Translations under genes and position numbers: made by a program
Shown here: positions 1 to 26,818 of the stretch, piece by piece
Numbering within the stretch: the first letter of the stretch is position 1
How the letters are laid out: each line of letters starts with the position of its first letter
The notes under the pieces: generated by a model
Told to the model about the DNA's origin: nothing
Seen by the model: only the letters and a program-made list of their open reading frames with translations
Database searches by the model: none
Source of the DNA: Episyrphus balteatus
Taxonomy: Eukaryota > Arthropoda > Insecta > Diptera > Syrphidae
DNA: 64,000 bases
Direction of reading: 5' to 3'
Assembly: GCF_945859705.1 (NCBI RefSeq)
Contig: NC_079134.1
Coordinates: 82,585,061-82,649,060 of the forward strand

Positions 1-157
1 GCCAACCAGGAAGGCATCGTCAGGCATCTCCATGCGTAGGATATCATCATAGGAGATGTTCCACAGGTCTGGTCCTAAGATTGATCCTTGCGCTGCACCA
101 GATGTGACTTCCTTCCTTCGCGGACCTTCTGCGGTCTCGTAGATCAGCTCGCGATCT
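1..157 (-). pseudogene. 5'-truncated R1-clade retrotransposon (RT fragment)
   Basis: The minus strand encodes a reverse-transcriptase block with motif GAAQGSILGPDLWN, ending at the FLVG that precedes the YADD box. It matches about residues 600-648 of the two intact ORF2 copies in this window, at roughly 95% base identity by eye, so it is a diverged copy of the same family. On the minus strand its 5' end is fused directly to (TTA)n, as expected for a 5'-truncated insertion made by target-primed reverse transcription. The 3' part lies off the left edge, so completeness downstream is unknown. Its orientation relative to the TTA strand matches the two full-length copies. Confidence 0.9.
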
Positions 158-2852
<2,695 letters not shown>

Positions 2853-3052
2853 NNNNNNNNNNNNNNNNNNNNNNNNNNNNNNNNNNNNNNNNNNNNNNNN
2901 NNNNNNNNNNNNNNNNNNNNNNNNNNNNNNNNNNNNNNNNNNNNNNNNNNNNNNNNNNNNNNNNNNNNNNNNNNNNNNNNNNNNNNNNNNNNNNNNNNNN
3001 NNNNNNNNNNNNNNNNNNNNNNNNNNNNNNNNNNNNNNNNNNNNNNNNNNNN
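2853..3052. other. assembly gap (200 N)
   Basis: Exactly 200 N bases. The microsatellite changes from TAA to TTA reading across the gap, so the two sides may not be neighbours in the genome. Confidence 1.
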
Positions 3053-7992
<4,940 letters not shown>

Positions 7993-8153
7993 CTCGGGGG
8001 TTTTGTAGTTTTTCCCCTAGAGGACGCGTCCACAGGTGGCGGATAGTGGAACGCTCGGTATTTCTTTGAAATGCAGGGTATGTGGGAAATAAAATACCAC
8101 ACGCGGACCAACAAAAACTACTATGTGAAGGAACACAGAACAACAAACCAAAT

Positions 8154-9839
8154 ATGGAGAGTGAAGTAAGGGAGAGAAATTTTACGGTGCAGGGAGTCGG
8201 ATCCCCAGTACCGGCGTCTGACAGGGGTGAGCGCGCAGGCCCCGGGACGTCGATATACAGCGACTGCAATAGAAATGGAAATGAAAAGGTTAATGTAAAC
8301 CCTTCCTTGGGAGTAGCACACTTGGCTCCCAACGAAAGTATCACTACAAGCAAAGGTCCCGAAGGTACCCCGGATCCTTTCAAGAGAATCCCAAAAATAC
8401 CTCGTACACCCCCCCGAGGTGGAAGGCTCACAGGAAAAGAAGCAGAGCCAGTCGTTGTAACCTCTATAGCTAGTGAGACACCTGTAGAAGAAACACTAGC
8501 AGAATCGGATGAAGACAATATATCCAAAGAGGTTGAAAAGTGTATGAAAGTGTTGAAGACAATGAAACTTGCTTGCGAGAAACAGAAAAATATTAGCAAG
8601 GACATCAAAAACGGGATTGAGGTATTAGAAGAGTCTATTGACATAATGAACTGGCTCCACAAGAAAAACAAGAAAGTCTGCCCTACGACAACTAAGGATG
8701 TAAGTTCGAAAGTCAAAACAGAGGATATTGGCACACAAACAAACGAAGACGTGGACAAACAAACATGCACAACAAAGAGACCACCATCTAGCCCACTTGC
8801 AAAAACACAAGGGAAAAGAACCAGGAAGTCTCAAACTGGTGAAAGGCATCACGTGGCAACAGCAGGTGACGAACAGGCTCAAAAAGCACCCGCTTCCGAT
8901 CCCAAAGATTCCGGTAGAACGGCGGATAGCAACGGAAAACAGAGCTATGCTAAAATTGCTGAATCCGCAGAAGCGATGGGAGAAAAGGCTCCGAAAAAGG
9001 CGACGGGGGCGGCAGGGACAAACCAAAAGAGCAACACCCAAGAAAATCCCAAAGAAGGCCCAAAAGATAAGAAGAAGAAGGGGAAAAAACGCGACCGACG
9101 GAGAGCTCGACCTGAAGCTATCTTAATCAAGCCGAAGGGAACGGAGAAATTCTCCGATATTCTGAGGGAAATCCGAACTAAAGCGAATCCAGACGACACC
9201 GAAACCGTTGTCAAAAATGTTCGGCAGACAAAATCTGGACATGTGCTTCTGGAACTCGGAGCAAAAACAAAGGACAAAAAAGCTTTTGGTGAATCCCTGA
9301 AGTCCATACTAGGAGATAAGGCAACGGTCCAAAACCTCGAACCGAAAGTGGCTATAGAAATAAGGGACCTGGACGAGCTGACAACCGTGGAGGAAGTCGA
9401 GGAAGCTGTCAAAAAGAAACTCCTCGATATTACAACAGATATCCAGGTAGCGATCACAGGCAAAAACAGAAGTTCGCTGAAATTGGCCATTGTTCAAATT
9501 AGCGCAAGAGCAGCCAACGATATCCTGAAATCCCCCAAAATAAAAATTGGATGGGTCCAATGTCGAATCCGCAGACGAGTTGAAGTTAAAAGGTGCTTCA
9601 AATGCTTTGGATATGGGCATACACAATCGTCTTGTACCAGTATGGACAGAAAGGGCCAAGGACTCTGTATCAACTGTGGAGAGAAAGGACACAAAATGAA
9701 GGATTGCAAAAACTCTTCAAAATGTTGCCTCTGTGCCGACCTTGAAAACACACCATCCTTGAACCACGTGCCAGGCACAGGAAACTGCCAAGTGTTTAGG
9801 AAAGCACTTGAACAGGCGAAAAAGGCGTCCTCAAAATGA
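8154..9839 (+). CDS. ORF1 Gag-like nucleic-acid-binding protein, copy 1
   Basis: 561 aa from the ATG at 8154, which has A at -3. The frame is open 24 codons further up, back to a GTG at 8082, but with no ATG. The N-terminal half is polar and charged. A strongly basic lysine/arginine stretch at about residues 305-322 could be a nuclear-localisation or RNA-binding segment. A gag core spans about 325-480. Three zinc knuckles lie at about 481-545: two CX2CX4HX4C (CFKCFGYGHTQSSC, CINCGEKGHKMKDC) and one long CX2CX10HX6C. In this clade ORF1 packages the element RNA and, in telomere-targeting relatives, directs it to target chromatin. The TGA stop overlaps the ORF2 ATG as ATGA. About eight residues differ from copy 2. 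Confidence 0.93.
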   Translation: MESEVRERNFTVQGVGSPVPASDRGERAGPGTSIYSDCNRNGNEKVNVNPSLGVAHLAPNESITTSKGPEGTPDPFKRIPKIPRTPPRGGRLTGKEAEPVVVTSIASETPVEETLAESDEDNISKEVEKCMKVLKTMKLACEKQKNISKDIKNGIEVLEESIDIMNWLHKKNKKVCPTTTKDVSSKVKTEDIGTQTNEDVDKQTCTTKRPPSSPLAKTQGKRTRKSQTGERHHVATAGDEQAQKAPASDPKDSGRTADSNGKQSYAKIAESAEAMGEKAPKKATGAAGTNQKSNTQENPKEGPKDKKKKGKKRDRRRARPEAILIKPKGTEKFSDILREIRTKANPDDTETVVKNVRQTKSGHVLLELGAKTKDKKAFGESLKSILGDKATVQNLEPKVAIEIRDLDELTTVEEVEEAVKKKLLDITTDIQVAITGKNRSSLKLAIVQISARAANDILKSPKIKIGWVQCRIRRRVEVKRCFKCFGYGHTQSSCTSMDRKGQGLCINCGEKGHKMKDCKNSSKCCLCADLENTPSLNHVPGTGNCQVFRKALEQAKKASSK

Positions 9840-12800
9840 CCAAAATCCTTCAAGCGAATGTCCACAGGAGTCTAACCGCAGATAGCCTCCTGACAAAACT
9901 TGTTATGGAATTGCGAGCTGACATTGTCATCGTAAGCGAGCAATACCGTGATAAGGATGGACCAAACTGGATCCCGGATCTGCTCAGAACTGCTGCTGTT
10001 TGGATCCCTGACACAAGGAAATTCCTCATTGAGAGAAAAGGGGCAGAAAGAGGCTTCGCATGGGTTAAAAGTGGAAGGCTGACAGTAGTTAGCATATACC
10101 TCACTCCTAATGAAAGAATCGAAGAGTTCCGTCAAAAACTGGAAGATCTAGAAGATTTTCTAAATCAAACCGAGGGAGACATTCTAGTGGCTGGAGACTT
10201 CAACGCCAGAGGTCAGGAGTGGGGTATGCCAACTACAGACTCTCGAGGAAGGCAAATACTCGAGATGGCCGCAAGACGTGGGCTATACGTAGCTAACGTA
10301 GGAAATACCCCCACCTTCAGGAGACCAGGACACAGAGGCACTATTCCAGATGTTACCTTTGCGACGGGCACCGCATTCGCAAAAATTAAGAACTGGAGAG
10401 TAATCGAGGACTATACAGGTAGCGACCACCAGTATATCGTTTTCGACCTGGAGGAAAACCAACGAGCCCTAAACCTACGTCACCAACCACGGGCTCCAAG
10501 GTGGAACTTAAACAGGCTTAACGCGGATGTTTTAAAGGGAGTGATCGAGGAAGGGGCAGATGCTGTGCTGCGAGTAGAAGGACCTGCTGAAACCAAGGCT
10601 GAAGCCACGATGCAACTTATTCGGCTCGCCTGCGATTCCTCAATGCCCCGGACAAGAGGTGCCAACAGAAACAGAGATCCAGTGTACTGGTGGACAGAGG
10701 AGATAGCTGCGTTACGCCGAAGATGTTTACAACTTCGACGAATAGTTACCAGGGGGAGAAGGAGAAGAAACGCTGAACCTATGGAGGACGCCATAGCGGA
10801 GTTCAGAACCAAGAGATCCGAGCTCAAGAGGGCCATCAATTCGAGCAAGAGAGAGAAATGGGAGGATCTCCGCCGTGATGTCAATAGCGACCCCTGGGGA
10901 CTAGGCTACAAGATCGTCACGCGTAAACTAGGAGCTCAGATGGCACCCCCAGTCCTAAGCGAAGAAAAAATGGAGCACATTGTCGAAACTCTATTCCCAA
11001 CTCATCCTATCAGGACAACTGACAACACACCGGTCCAAAGACAGGATATCCCTCTCTTCAGTGAGGAGGAGTTGAGCATAGCTGTGCAGTCCCTGCAAAA
11101 CCGAAGAGCTCCTGGCCCCGATGGAATCCCCACAGAAGTCCTGAAAGCGACCGCCAAAGCATGTCCCCAATTACTGTTGAACATGTTTAACAGCTTCCTA
11201 ATAGAAGGCGTCTTCCCTAAGAGCTGGAAGAAACAACGACTCGTGCTCATCAGCAAAGGCAAAGGAGACCCGGATTCCCCATCGGCATACAGACCTCTGT
11301 GCATGCTAGACACTGCGGGGAAACTCTTTGAAAAGCTTTTGAAACCGCGGCTCTCAGCAGCAGTACAAGCGTCGGGCGATCTATCGGAGAGACAGTACGG
11401 TTTCCGGAGAGGCCGCTCTACTATCGGAGCAATACAAGAAGTAGTGCACGCAGTCCAAATTGCCCAACAAAGAAACCACTACTCGAAGGAGATCGTCTTG
11501 CTGGCAACGCTGGATGTTCGAAACGCCTTTAACTCGGCCAGGTGGAGCGATATTTTACATGCGCTCGAATGGAGATTCCACGTTCCTGCCTATCTGCTAC
11601 GGATGGTGAAGAACTATCTCAGGGATCGAGAGCTGATCTACGAGACCGCAGAAGGCCAGCGAAGGAAGGAAGTCACATCTGGGGCAGCGCAGGGGTCAAT
11701 CTTAGGACCAGACCTGTGGAACATCTCCTATGATGATATCCTTCGCATGGAGATGCCTGACGATGCCTTCCTGGTTGGCTATGCTGACGACATCGCCGCG
11801 GTGATTACGGCACGAAACACCGATAGCGCGCAAAGAAAGCTGAACCAGGTCATACGACGGACAAATTCATGGATGGAAGAGCATGGACTCAGCCTAGCCA
11901 CGGAAAAAACAGAGATAGTTCTTCTGACGAAGAAGAGGATTCCTACACAAATGGACTTCCAAATTGGGGATGAAGTAATAAGAAGCAGCGCGGCAGTGAA
12001 GTACTTGGGACTGAGGCTAGACACAAAGCTAACCTACTGGCAACAAATAAAGGCAGCAACGGAAAGAGCATCAAAAACTACCACATCACTGAGCAGACTG
12101 ATGGCGAACGTGGGGGGACCAACGGCCAGTAAGCGGAAGCTACTGATGGCGACAACACATTCCATCCTTCTGTATGGCAGCGAAATATGGGCGGACGCAC
12201 TTAAGCAAGAGAAGTACCGAAAGCAGATGGCAGCAGTACAAAGATGCGGAGCTCTACGCGTGGCAAGCTCTTATCGAACGGTGTCGGAACCAGCTGTCCT
12301 TGTAATCGCTGGAGTGACCCCTATCGATCTCCTAGCGACAGAAAGGAAGTACGTCTACGACAAGAAGGCGGAAATGGGAGTGGAAGCGGCAGCAGAAGAG
12401 GCGAAGCAGCTGACCATACAGAAGTGGCAAGAGCGTTGGTGTGCAGAAAGCAGAGGACGATGGACAGCGAGGCTGATCAGAAATGTGGCTGAGTGGAAAG
12501 ACCGGAAACACGGTGAGGTTAATTATTACGTCACCCAGTTACTCACCGGACACGGTTACTTCAACGCATTTCTCCACAAGATCGGCAAATCAAGTAGTCC
12601 AGCATGCCAGTACGGGGACTCCCAAGAAGACGATGCACAACATACCTTCTTCGCCTGCAGCAGATGGGCAGCACAAAGAGAAGAACTGGAGAGAAGCATT
12701 GGCACCATCACTCCAGAAAATATAGTCGAGAAGATGCTAACTAGCCAACATAATTGGAATGAGACCTGTAAATACACCAACCAGGTCCTCAGAATCAAGA

Positions 12801-12841
12801 AGATGGAAGAAGAACAGTTCCGCGTTCCTAATCTTTCCTAA
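9836..12841 (+). CDS. ORF2 AP endonuclease / reverse transcriptase, copy 1
   Basis: 1001 aa, intact. The N-terminal exonuclease-endonuclease-phosphatase domain shows N8 (QANVHRS), E35 (VSEQY), GDFNARGQEWG at about 120 and the terminal SDH at about 197-199. This nuclease would choose and nick the TTA target. The RT spans about 440-760 with RRAPGPDGIP, YGFRRGRST, GAAQGSILGP and the catalytic YADD at 649-652. There is no RNase H. Near residue 922 is a degenerate C-terminal zinc motif CQYGDSQEDDAQH, in which the usual second cysteine is replaced. The start overlaps the ORF1 stop by four bases (ATGA), suggesting termination-reinitiation, as established for SART1 of Bombyx. The enzyme performs target-primed reverse transcription in the nucleus. 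Confidence 0.96.
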   Translation: MTKILQANVHRSLTADSLLTKLVMELRADIVIVSEQYRDKDGPNWIPDLLRTAAVWIPDTRKFLIERKGAERGFAWVKSGRLTVVSIYLTPNERIEEFRQKLEDLEDFLNQTEGDILVAGDFNARGQEWGMPTTDSRGRQILEMAARRGLYVANVGNTPTFRRPGHRGTIPDVTFATGTAFAKIKNWRVIEDYTGSDHQYIVFDLEENQRALNLRHQPRAPRWNLNRLNADVLKGVIEEGADAVLRVEGPAETKAEATMQLIRLACDSSMPRTRGANRNRDPVYWWTEEIAALRRRCLQLRRIVTRGRRRRNAEPMEDAIAEFRTKRSELKRAINSSKREKWEDLRRDVNSDPWGLGYKIVTRKLGAQMAPPVLSEEKMEHIVETLFPTHPIRTTDNTPVQRQDIPLFSEEELSIAVQSLQNRRAPGPDGIPTEVLKATAKACPQLLLNMFNSFLIEGVFPKSWKKQRLVLISKGKGDPDSPSAYRPLCMLDTAGKLFEKLLKPRLSAAVQASGDLSERQYGFRRGRSTIGAIQEVVHAVQIAQQRNHYSKEIVLLATLDVRNAFNSARWSDILHALEWRFHVPAYLLRMVKNYLRDRELIYETAEGQRRKEVTSGAAQGSILGPDLWNISYDDILRMEMPDDAFLVGYADDIAAVITARNTDSAQRKLNQVIRRTNSWMEEHGLSLATEKTEIVLLTKKRIPTQMDFQIGDEVIRSSAAVKYLGLRLDTKLTYWQQIKAATERASKTTTSLSRLMANVGGPTASKRKLLMATTHSILLYGSEIWADALKQEKYRKQMAAVQRCGALRVASSYRTVSEPAVLVIAGVTPIDLLATERKYVYDKKAEMGVEAAAEEAKQLTIQKWQERWCAESRGRWTARLIRNVAEWKDRKHGEVNYYVTQLLTGHGYFNAFLHKIGKSSSPACQYGDSQEDDAQHTFFACSRWAAQREELERSIGTITPENIVEKMLTSQHNWNETCKYTNQVLRIKKMEEEQFRVPNLS

Positions 12842-16269
<3,428 letters not shown>

Positions 16270-16430
16270 CTCGGGGGTTTTGTAGTTTTTCCCCTAGAGG
16301 ACGCGTCCACAGGTGGCGGATAGTGGAACGCTCGGTATTTCTTTGAAATGCAGGGTATGTGGGAAATAAAATACCACACGCGGACCAACAAAAACTACTA
16401 TGTGAAGGAACACAGAACAACAAACCAAAT

Positions 16431-18116
16431 ATGGAGAGTGAAGTAAGGGAGAGAAATTTTACGGTGCAGGGAGTCGGATCCCCAGTACCGGCGTCTGACA
16501 GTGGTGAGCGCGCAGGCCCCGGGACGTCGATATACAGCGACTGCAATAGAAATGGAAATGAAAAGGTTAATGTAAACCCTTCCTTGGGAGTAGCACACTT
16601 GGCTCCCAACGAAAGTATCACTACAAGCAAAGGCCCCGAAGGTACCCCGGATCCTTTCAAGAGAATCCCAAAAATACCTCGTACACCCCCCCGAGGTGGA
16701 AGGCTCACAGGAAAAGAAGCAGAGCCAGTCGTTGTAACCTCTATAGCTAGTGAGACACCTGTAGAAGAAACACTAGCAGAATCGGATGAAGACAATATAT
16801 CCAAAGAGGTTGAAAAGTGCATGAAAATGTTGAAGACAATGAAACTTGCTTGCGAGAAACAGAAAAATATTAGCAAGGACATCAAAAACGGGATTGAGGT
16901 ATTAGAAGAGTCTATTGACATAATGAACTGGCTCCACAAGAAAAACAAGAAAGTCTGCCCTACGACAACTAAGGATGTAAGTTCGAAAGTCAAAACAGAG
17001 GATATTGGCACACAAACAAACGAAGACGTGGACAAACAAACATGCACAACAAAGAGACCACCATCTAGCCCACTTGCAAAAACACAAGGGAAAAGAACCA
17101 GGAAGTCTCAAACTGGTGAAAGGTATCACGTGGCAACAGCGGGTGACGAACAGGCTCAAAAAGCACCCGCTTCCGATCCCAAAGATTCCGGTAGAACGGC
17201 GGATAGCAACGGAAAACAGAGCTATGCTAAAATTGCTGAATCCGCAGAAGCGATGGGAGAAAAGGCTCCGAAAAAGGCGACGGGGGCGGCAGGGACAAGC
17301 CAAAAGAGCAACACCCAAGAAAATCCCAAAGAAGGCCCAAAAGATAAGAAGAAGAAGGGGAAAAAACGCGACCGACGGAGAGCTCGACCTGAAGCTATCT
17401 TTATCAAGCCGAAGGGAACGGAGAAATTCTCCGATATTCTGAGGGAAATCCGAACCAAAGCGAATCCAGACGACACCGAAACCGTTGTCAAAAATGTTCG
17501 GCAGACAAAATCTGGACATGTGCTTCTCGAACTCGGAGCAAAAACAAAGGACAAAAAAGCTTTTGGTGAATCCCTGAAGTCCATACTAGGAGATAAGGCA
17601 ACGGTCCAAAACCTCGAACCGAAAGTGGCTATAGAAATAAGGGACCTGGACGAGCTGACAACCGCAGAGGAAGTCGAGGAAGCTGTCAAAAAGAAACTCC
17701 TCGATATTACAACAGATATCCAGGTAGCGATCACAGGCAAAAACAGAAGTTCGCTGAAGATGGCCATTGTTCAAATTAGCGCAAGAGCAGCCAACGATAT
17801 GCTGAAATCCCCCAAAATAAAAATTGGATGGGTCCAATGTCGAATCCGCAGACGAGTTGAAGTTAAAAGGTGCTTCAAATGCTTTGGATATGGGCATACA
17901 CAATCGTCTTGTACCAGTATGGACAGAAAGGGCCAAGGACTCTGTATCAACTGTGGAGAGAAAGGACACAAAATGAAGGATTGCAAAAACTCTTCAAAAT
18001 GTTGCCTCTGTGCCGACCTTGAAAACACACCATCCTTGAACCACGTGCCAGGCACAGGAAACTGCCAAGTGTTTAGGAAAGCACTTGAACAGGCGAAAAA
18101 GGCGTCCTCAAAATGA
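16431..18116 (+). CDS. ORF1 Gag-like protein, copy 2
   Basis: 561 aa from the ATG equivalent to that of copy 1. It has the same layout: charged N-terminal region, basic stretch at about 305-322, gag core, and three zinc knuckles at about 481-545 with all cysteine and histidine ligands kept. About eight substitutions separate it from copy 1, several conservative (V to M, L to M, I to M), and no stop or frameshift is present. Retention of the frame after ~1.4% amino-acid divergence suggests purifying selection between the copies, or very recent origin. It overlaps ORF2 by ATGA. Confidence 0.93.
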   Translation: MESEVRERNFTVQGVGSPVPASDSGERAGPGTSIYSDCNRNGNEKVNVNPSLGVAHLAPNESITTSKGPEGTPDPFKRIPKIPRTPPRGGRLTGKEAEPVVVTSIASETPVEETLAESDEDNISKEVEKCMKMLKTMKLACEKQKNISKDIKNGIEVLEESIDIMNWLHKKNKKVCPTTTKDVSSKVKTEDIGTQTNEDVDKQTCTTKRPPSSPLAKTQGKRTRKSQTGERYHVATAGDEQAQKAPASDPKDSGRTADSNGKQSYAKIAESAEAMGEKAPKKATGAAGTSQKSNTQENPKEGPKDKKKKGKKRDRRRARPEAIFIKPKGTEKFSDILREIRTKANPDDTETVVKNVRQTKSGHVLLELGAKTKDKKAFGESLKSILGDKATVQNLEPKVAIEIRDLDELTTAEEVEEAVKKKLLDITTDIQVAITGKNRSSLKMAIVQISARAANDMLKSPKIKIGWVQCRIRRRVEVKRCFKCFGYGHTQSSCTSMDRKGQGLCINCGEKGHKMKDCKNSSKCCLCADLENTPSLNHVPGTGNCQVFRKALEQAKKASSK

Positions 18117-21100
18117 CCAAAATCCTTCAAGCGAATGTCCACAGGAGTCTAACCGCAGATAGCCTCCTGACAAAACTTGTTATGGAATTGCGAGCTGACA
18201 TTGTCATCGTAAGCGAGCAATACCGTGATAAGGATGGACCAAACTGGATCCCGGATCTGCTCAGAACTGCTGCTGTTTGGATCCCTGACACAAGGAAATT
18301 CCTCATTGAGAGAAAAGGGGCAGAAAGAGGCTTCGCATGGGTTAAAAGTGGAAGGCTGACAGTAGTTAGCATATACCTCACTCCTAATGAAAGAATCGAA
18401 GAGTTCCGTCAAAAACTGGAAGATCTAGAAGATTTTCTAAATCAAACCGAGGGAGACATTCTAGTGGCTGGAGACTTCAACGCCAGAGGTCAGGAGTGGG
18501 GTATGCCAACTACAGACTCTCGAGGAAGGCAAATACTCGAGATGGCCGCAAGACGTGGGCTATACGTAGCTAACGTAGGAAATACCCCCACCTTCAGGAG
18601 ACCAGGACACAGAGGCACTATTCCAGATGTTACCTTTGCGACGGGCACCGCATTCGCAAAAATTAAGAACTGGAGAGTAATCGAGGACTATACAGGTAGC
18701 GACCACCAGTATATCGTTTTCGACCTGGAGGAAAACCAACGAGCCCTAAACCTACGTCACCAACCACGGGCTCCAAGGTGGAACTTAAACAGGCTTAACG
18801 CGGATGTTTTAAAGGGAGTGATCGAGGAAGGGGCAGATGCTGTGCTGCGAGTAGAAGGACCTGCTGAAACCAAGGCTGAAGCCACGATGCAACTTATTCG
18901 GCTCGCCTGCGATTCCTCAATGCCCCGGACAAGAGGTGCCAACAGAAATAGAGATCCAGTGTACTGGTGGACAGAGGAGATAGCTGCGTTACGCCGAAGA
19001 TGTTTACAACTTCGACGAATAGTTACCAAGGGGAGAAGGAGAAGAAACGCTGAACCTATGGAGGACGCCATAGCGGAGTTCAGAACCAAGAGATCCGAGC
19101 TCAAGAGGGCCATCAATTCGAGCAAGAGAGAGAAATGGGAGGATCTTCGCCGTGATGTCAATAGCGACCCCTGGGGACTAGGCTACAAGATCGTCACGCG
19201 TAAACTAGGAGCTCAGATGGCACCCCCAGTCCTAAGCGAAGAAAAAATGGAGCACATTGTCGAAACTCTATTCCCAACTCATCCTATCAGGACAACTGAC
19301 AACACACCGGTCCAAAGACAGGATATCCCTCTCTTCAGTGAGGAGGAGTTGAGCATAGCTGTGCAGTCCCTGCAAAACCGAAGAGCTCCGGGCCCCGATG
19401 GAATCCCCACAGAAGTCCTGAAAGCGACCGCCAAAGCATGTCCCCAATTACTGTTGAACATGTTTAACAGCTTCCTAATAGAAGGCGTCTTCCCTAAGAG
19501 CTGGAAGAAACAACGACTCGTGCTCATCAGCAAAGGCAAAGGAGACCCGGATTCCCCATCGGCATACAGACCTCTGTGCATGCTAGACACTGCGGGGAAA
19601 CTCCTGGAAAAGCTTTTGAAACCGCGGCTCTCAGCAGCAGTACAAGCGTCGGGCGATCTATCAGAGAGACAGTACGGTTTCCGGAGAGGCCGCTCTACTA
19701 TCGGAGCAATACAAGAAGTAGTGCACGCAGTCCAAATTGCCCAACAAAGAAACCACTACTCGAAGGAGATCGTCTTGCTGGCAACGCTGGATGTTCGAAA
19801 CGCCTTTAACTCGGCCAGGTGGAGCGATATTTTACATGCGCTCGAATGGAGATTCCACGTTCCTGCCTATCTGCTACGGATGGTGAAGAACTATCTCAGG
19901 GATCGAGAGCTGATCTACGAGACCGCAGAAGGCCAGCGAAGGAAGGAAGTCACATCTGGGGCAGCGCAGGGGTCAATCTTAGGACCAGACCTGTGGAACA
20001 TCTCCTATGATGATATCCTTCGCATGGAGATGCCTGACGATGCCTTCCTGGTTGGCTATGCTGACGACATCGCCGCGGTGATTACGGCACGAAACACCGA
20101 TAGCGCGCAAAGAAAGCTGAACCAGGTCATGCGACGGACAAATTCATGGATGGAAGAGCATGGACTCAGCCTAGCCACGGAAAAAACAGAGATAGTTCTT
20201 CTGACGAGGAAGAGGATTCCTACACAAATCGACTTCCAAATCGGGGCCGAAGTGATAAGAAGCAGCGCGACAGTGAAGTACTTGGGATTGAGGCTCGACA
20301 CAAAGCTAACCTACTGGCAACAAATAAAGGCAGCATCGGAAAGAGCATCAAAAACTACCACATCACTGAGCAGACTGATGGCGAACGTTGGGGGACCAAC
20401 GGCCAGTAAGCGGAAGCTACTGATGGCGACAACGCATTCCATCCTTCTGTATGGCAGCGAAATATGGGCGGACGCACTTAAGCAAGAGAAGTACCGAAAG
20501 CAGATGGCAGCAGTACAAAGATGCGGAGCTCTACGCGTGGCAAGCTCTTATCGAACGGTGTCGGAACCAGCTGTCCTTGTAATCGCTGGAGTGACCCCTA
20601 TCGATCTCCTAGCGACAGAAAGGAAGTATGTCTACGACAAAAAGGCGGAAATGGGGTTGGAAGCGGCAGCAGAAGAGGCTAAGCAACTGACCATACAGAA
20701 GTGGCAAGAACGTTGGTGCGCAGAAAGCAGAGGACGATGGACGGCGAGGCTGATTAGAAATGTGGCTAAGTGGAAAGACCGGAAACACGGTGAAGTTAAT
20801 TATTACGTCACCCAATTACTCACCGGACACGGTTACTTCAACGCATTTCTCCACAAGATCGGCAAAACGAGTAGTCCAGCATGCCAGTACGGGGACTCCC
20901 AAGAAGACGATGCACAACATACCTTCTTCGTCTGCAGCAGATGGGCAGCACAAAGAGAAGAACTGGAGACAAACATTGGCACCATCACTCCAGAGAACAT
21001 AGTCGAGAAGATGCTTACTAGCCAACACAACTGGAACGCGATCAGTGCATACACAAATCAGCTCCTCAGAAATAAGAAAAGAGAAGAAGAACAGTTCCGC

Positions 21101-21118
21101 GTTCCTAACCTTTCCTAA
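18113..21118 (+). CDS. ORF2 AP endonuclease / reverse transcriptase, copy 2
   Basis: 1001 aa, colinear with copy 1 without indels. Endonuclease residues N8, E35, the GDFNARG block and SDH are conserved. The RT keeps YGFRRGRST, GAAQGSILGP and YADD. The degenerate C-terminal zinc motif is the same as in copy 1 (CQYGDSQEDDAQH), so the missing cysteine is a family trait, not a fresh mutation. Most differences cluster in the last ~80 residues. As far as can be seen from sequence, both copies could be active. Confidence 0.96.
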   Translation: MTKILQANVHRSLTADSLLTKLVMELRADIVIVSEQYRDKDGPNWIPDLLRTAAVWIPDTRKFLIERKGAERGFAWVKSGRLTVVSIYLTPNERIEEFRQKLEDLEDFLNQTEGDILVAGDFNARGQEWGMPTTDSRGRQILEMAARRGLYVANVGNTPTFRRPGHRGTIPDVTFATGTAFAKIKNWRVIEDYTGSDHQYIVFDLEENQRALNLRHQPRAPRWNLNRLNADVLKGVIEEGADAVLRVEGPAETKAEATMQLIRLACDSSMPRTRGANRNRDPVYWWTEEIAALRRRCLQLRRIVTKGRRRRNAEPMEDAIAEFRTKRSELKRAINSSKREKWEDLRRDVNSDPWGLGYKIVTRKLGAQMAPPVLSEEKMEHIVETLFPTHPIRTTDNTPVQRQDIPLFSEEELSIAVQSLQNRRAPGPDGIPTEVLKATAKACPQLLLNMFNSFLIEGVFPKSWKKQRLVLISKGKGDPDSPSAYRPLCMLDTAGKLLEKLLKPRLSAAVQASGDLSERQYGFRRGRSTIGAIQEVVHAVQIAQQRNHYSKEIVLLATLDVRNAFNSARWSDILHALEWRFHVPAYLLRMVKNYLRDRELIYETAEGQRRKEVTSGAAQGSILGPDLWNISYDDILRMEMPDDAFLVGYADDIAAVITARNTDSAQRKLNQVMRRTNSWMEEHGLSLATEKTEIVLLTRKRIPTQIDFQIGAEVIRSSATVKYLGLRLDTKLTYWQQIKAASERASKTTTSLSRLMANVGGPTASKRKLLMATTHSILLYGSEIWADALKQEKYRKQMAAVQRCGALRVASSYRTVSEPAVLVIAGVTPIDLLATERKYVYDKKAEMGLEAAAEEAKQLTIQKWQERWCAESRGRWTARLIRNVAKWKDRKHGEVNYYVTQLLTGHGYFNAFLHKIGKTSSPACQYGDSQEDDAQHTFFVCSRWAAQREELETNIGTITPENIVEKMLTSQHNWNAISAYTNQLLRNKKREEEQFRVPNLS

Positions 21119-26508
<5,390 letters not shown>

Positions 26509-26721
26509 CAAAATATATGAAGTAACTTGTTATAACTAAAGATTAAGACATTGTATATAAATAATAAGCTTGAAGTGAACAATAAATAAAACTGATATAA
26601 ATTAAGGATTAAAAGGCTGTTTCCTTGAGTTTGGAACTTTCAAAAACCCAAGTTTTGTTGCTTCTTTGGGAAGAATCCTGGAACCCCCCTGAGCTTACCT
26701 CAGCATAAGCAAAAAAGCATC
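26509..26721. other. AT-rich spacer
   Basis: A sequence between the satellite and the Penelope-like remnant. I see nothing recognisable in it. Confidence 0.5.
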
Positions 26722-26818
26722 ACAACAACATACGTTTAGAATAATGATTTTCTTGTTGTAAAATTTTTATATTATCAAAATCTGGCCTGTGTTCTTCTTC
26801 TAAACAATGCATAGCTAG
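26722..26818 (-). pseudogene. Penelope-like element, C-terminal end of endonuclease ORF
   Basis: The minus strand reads LAMHCLEEEHRPDFDN followed by IKILQQENHYSKRMLL. This is the typical tail after the GIY-YIG domain of Penelope-like elements. It is the direct continuation of the fragment at 28626-28863: the frame stops at TALA there and resumes here, separated only by the inserted hAT element and its duplicated ATAGCTAG. The reading frame ends shortly after MLL, so the element is truncated. Confidence 0.8.
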
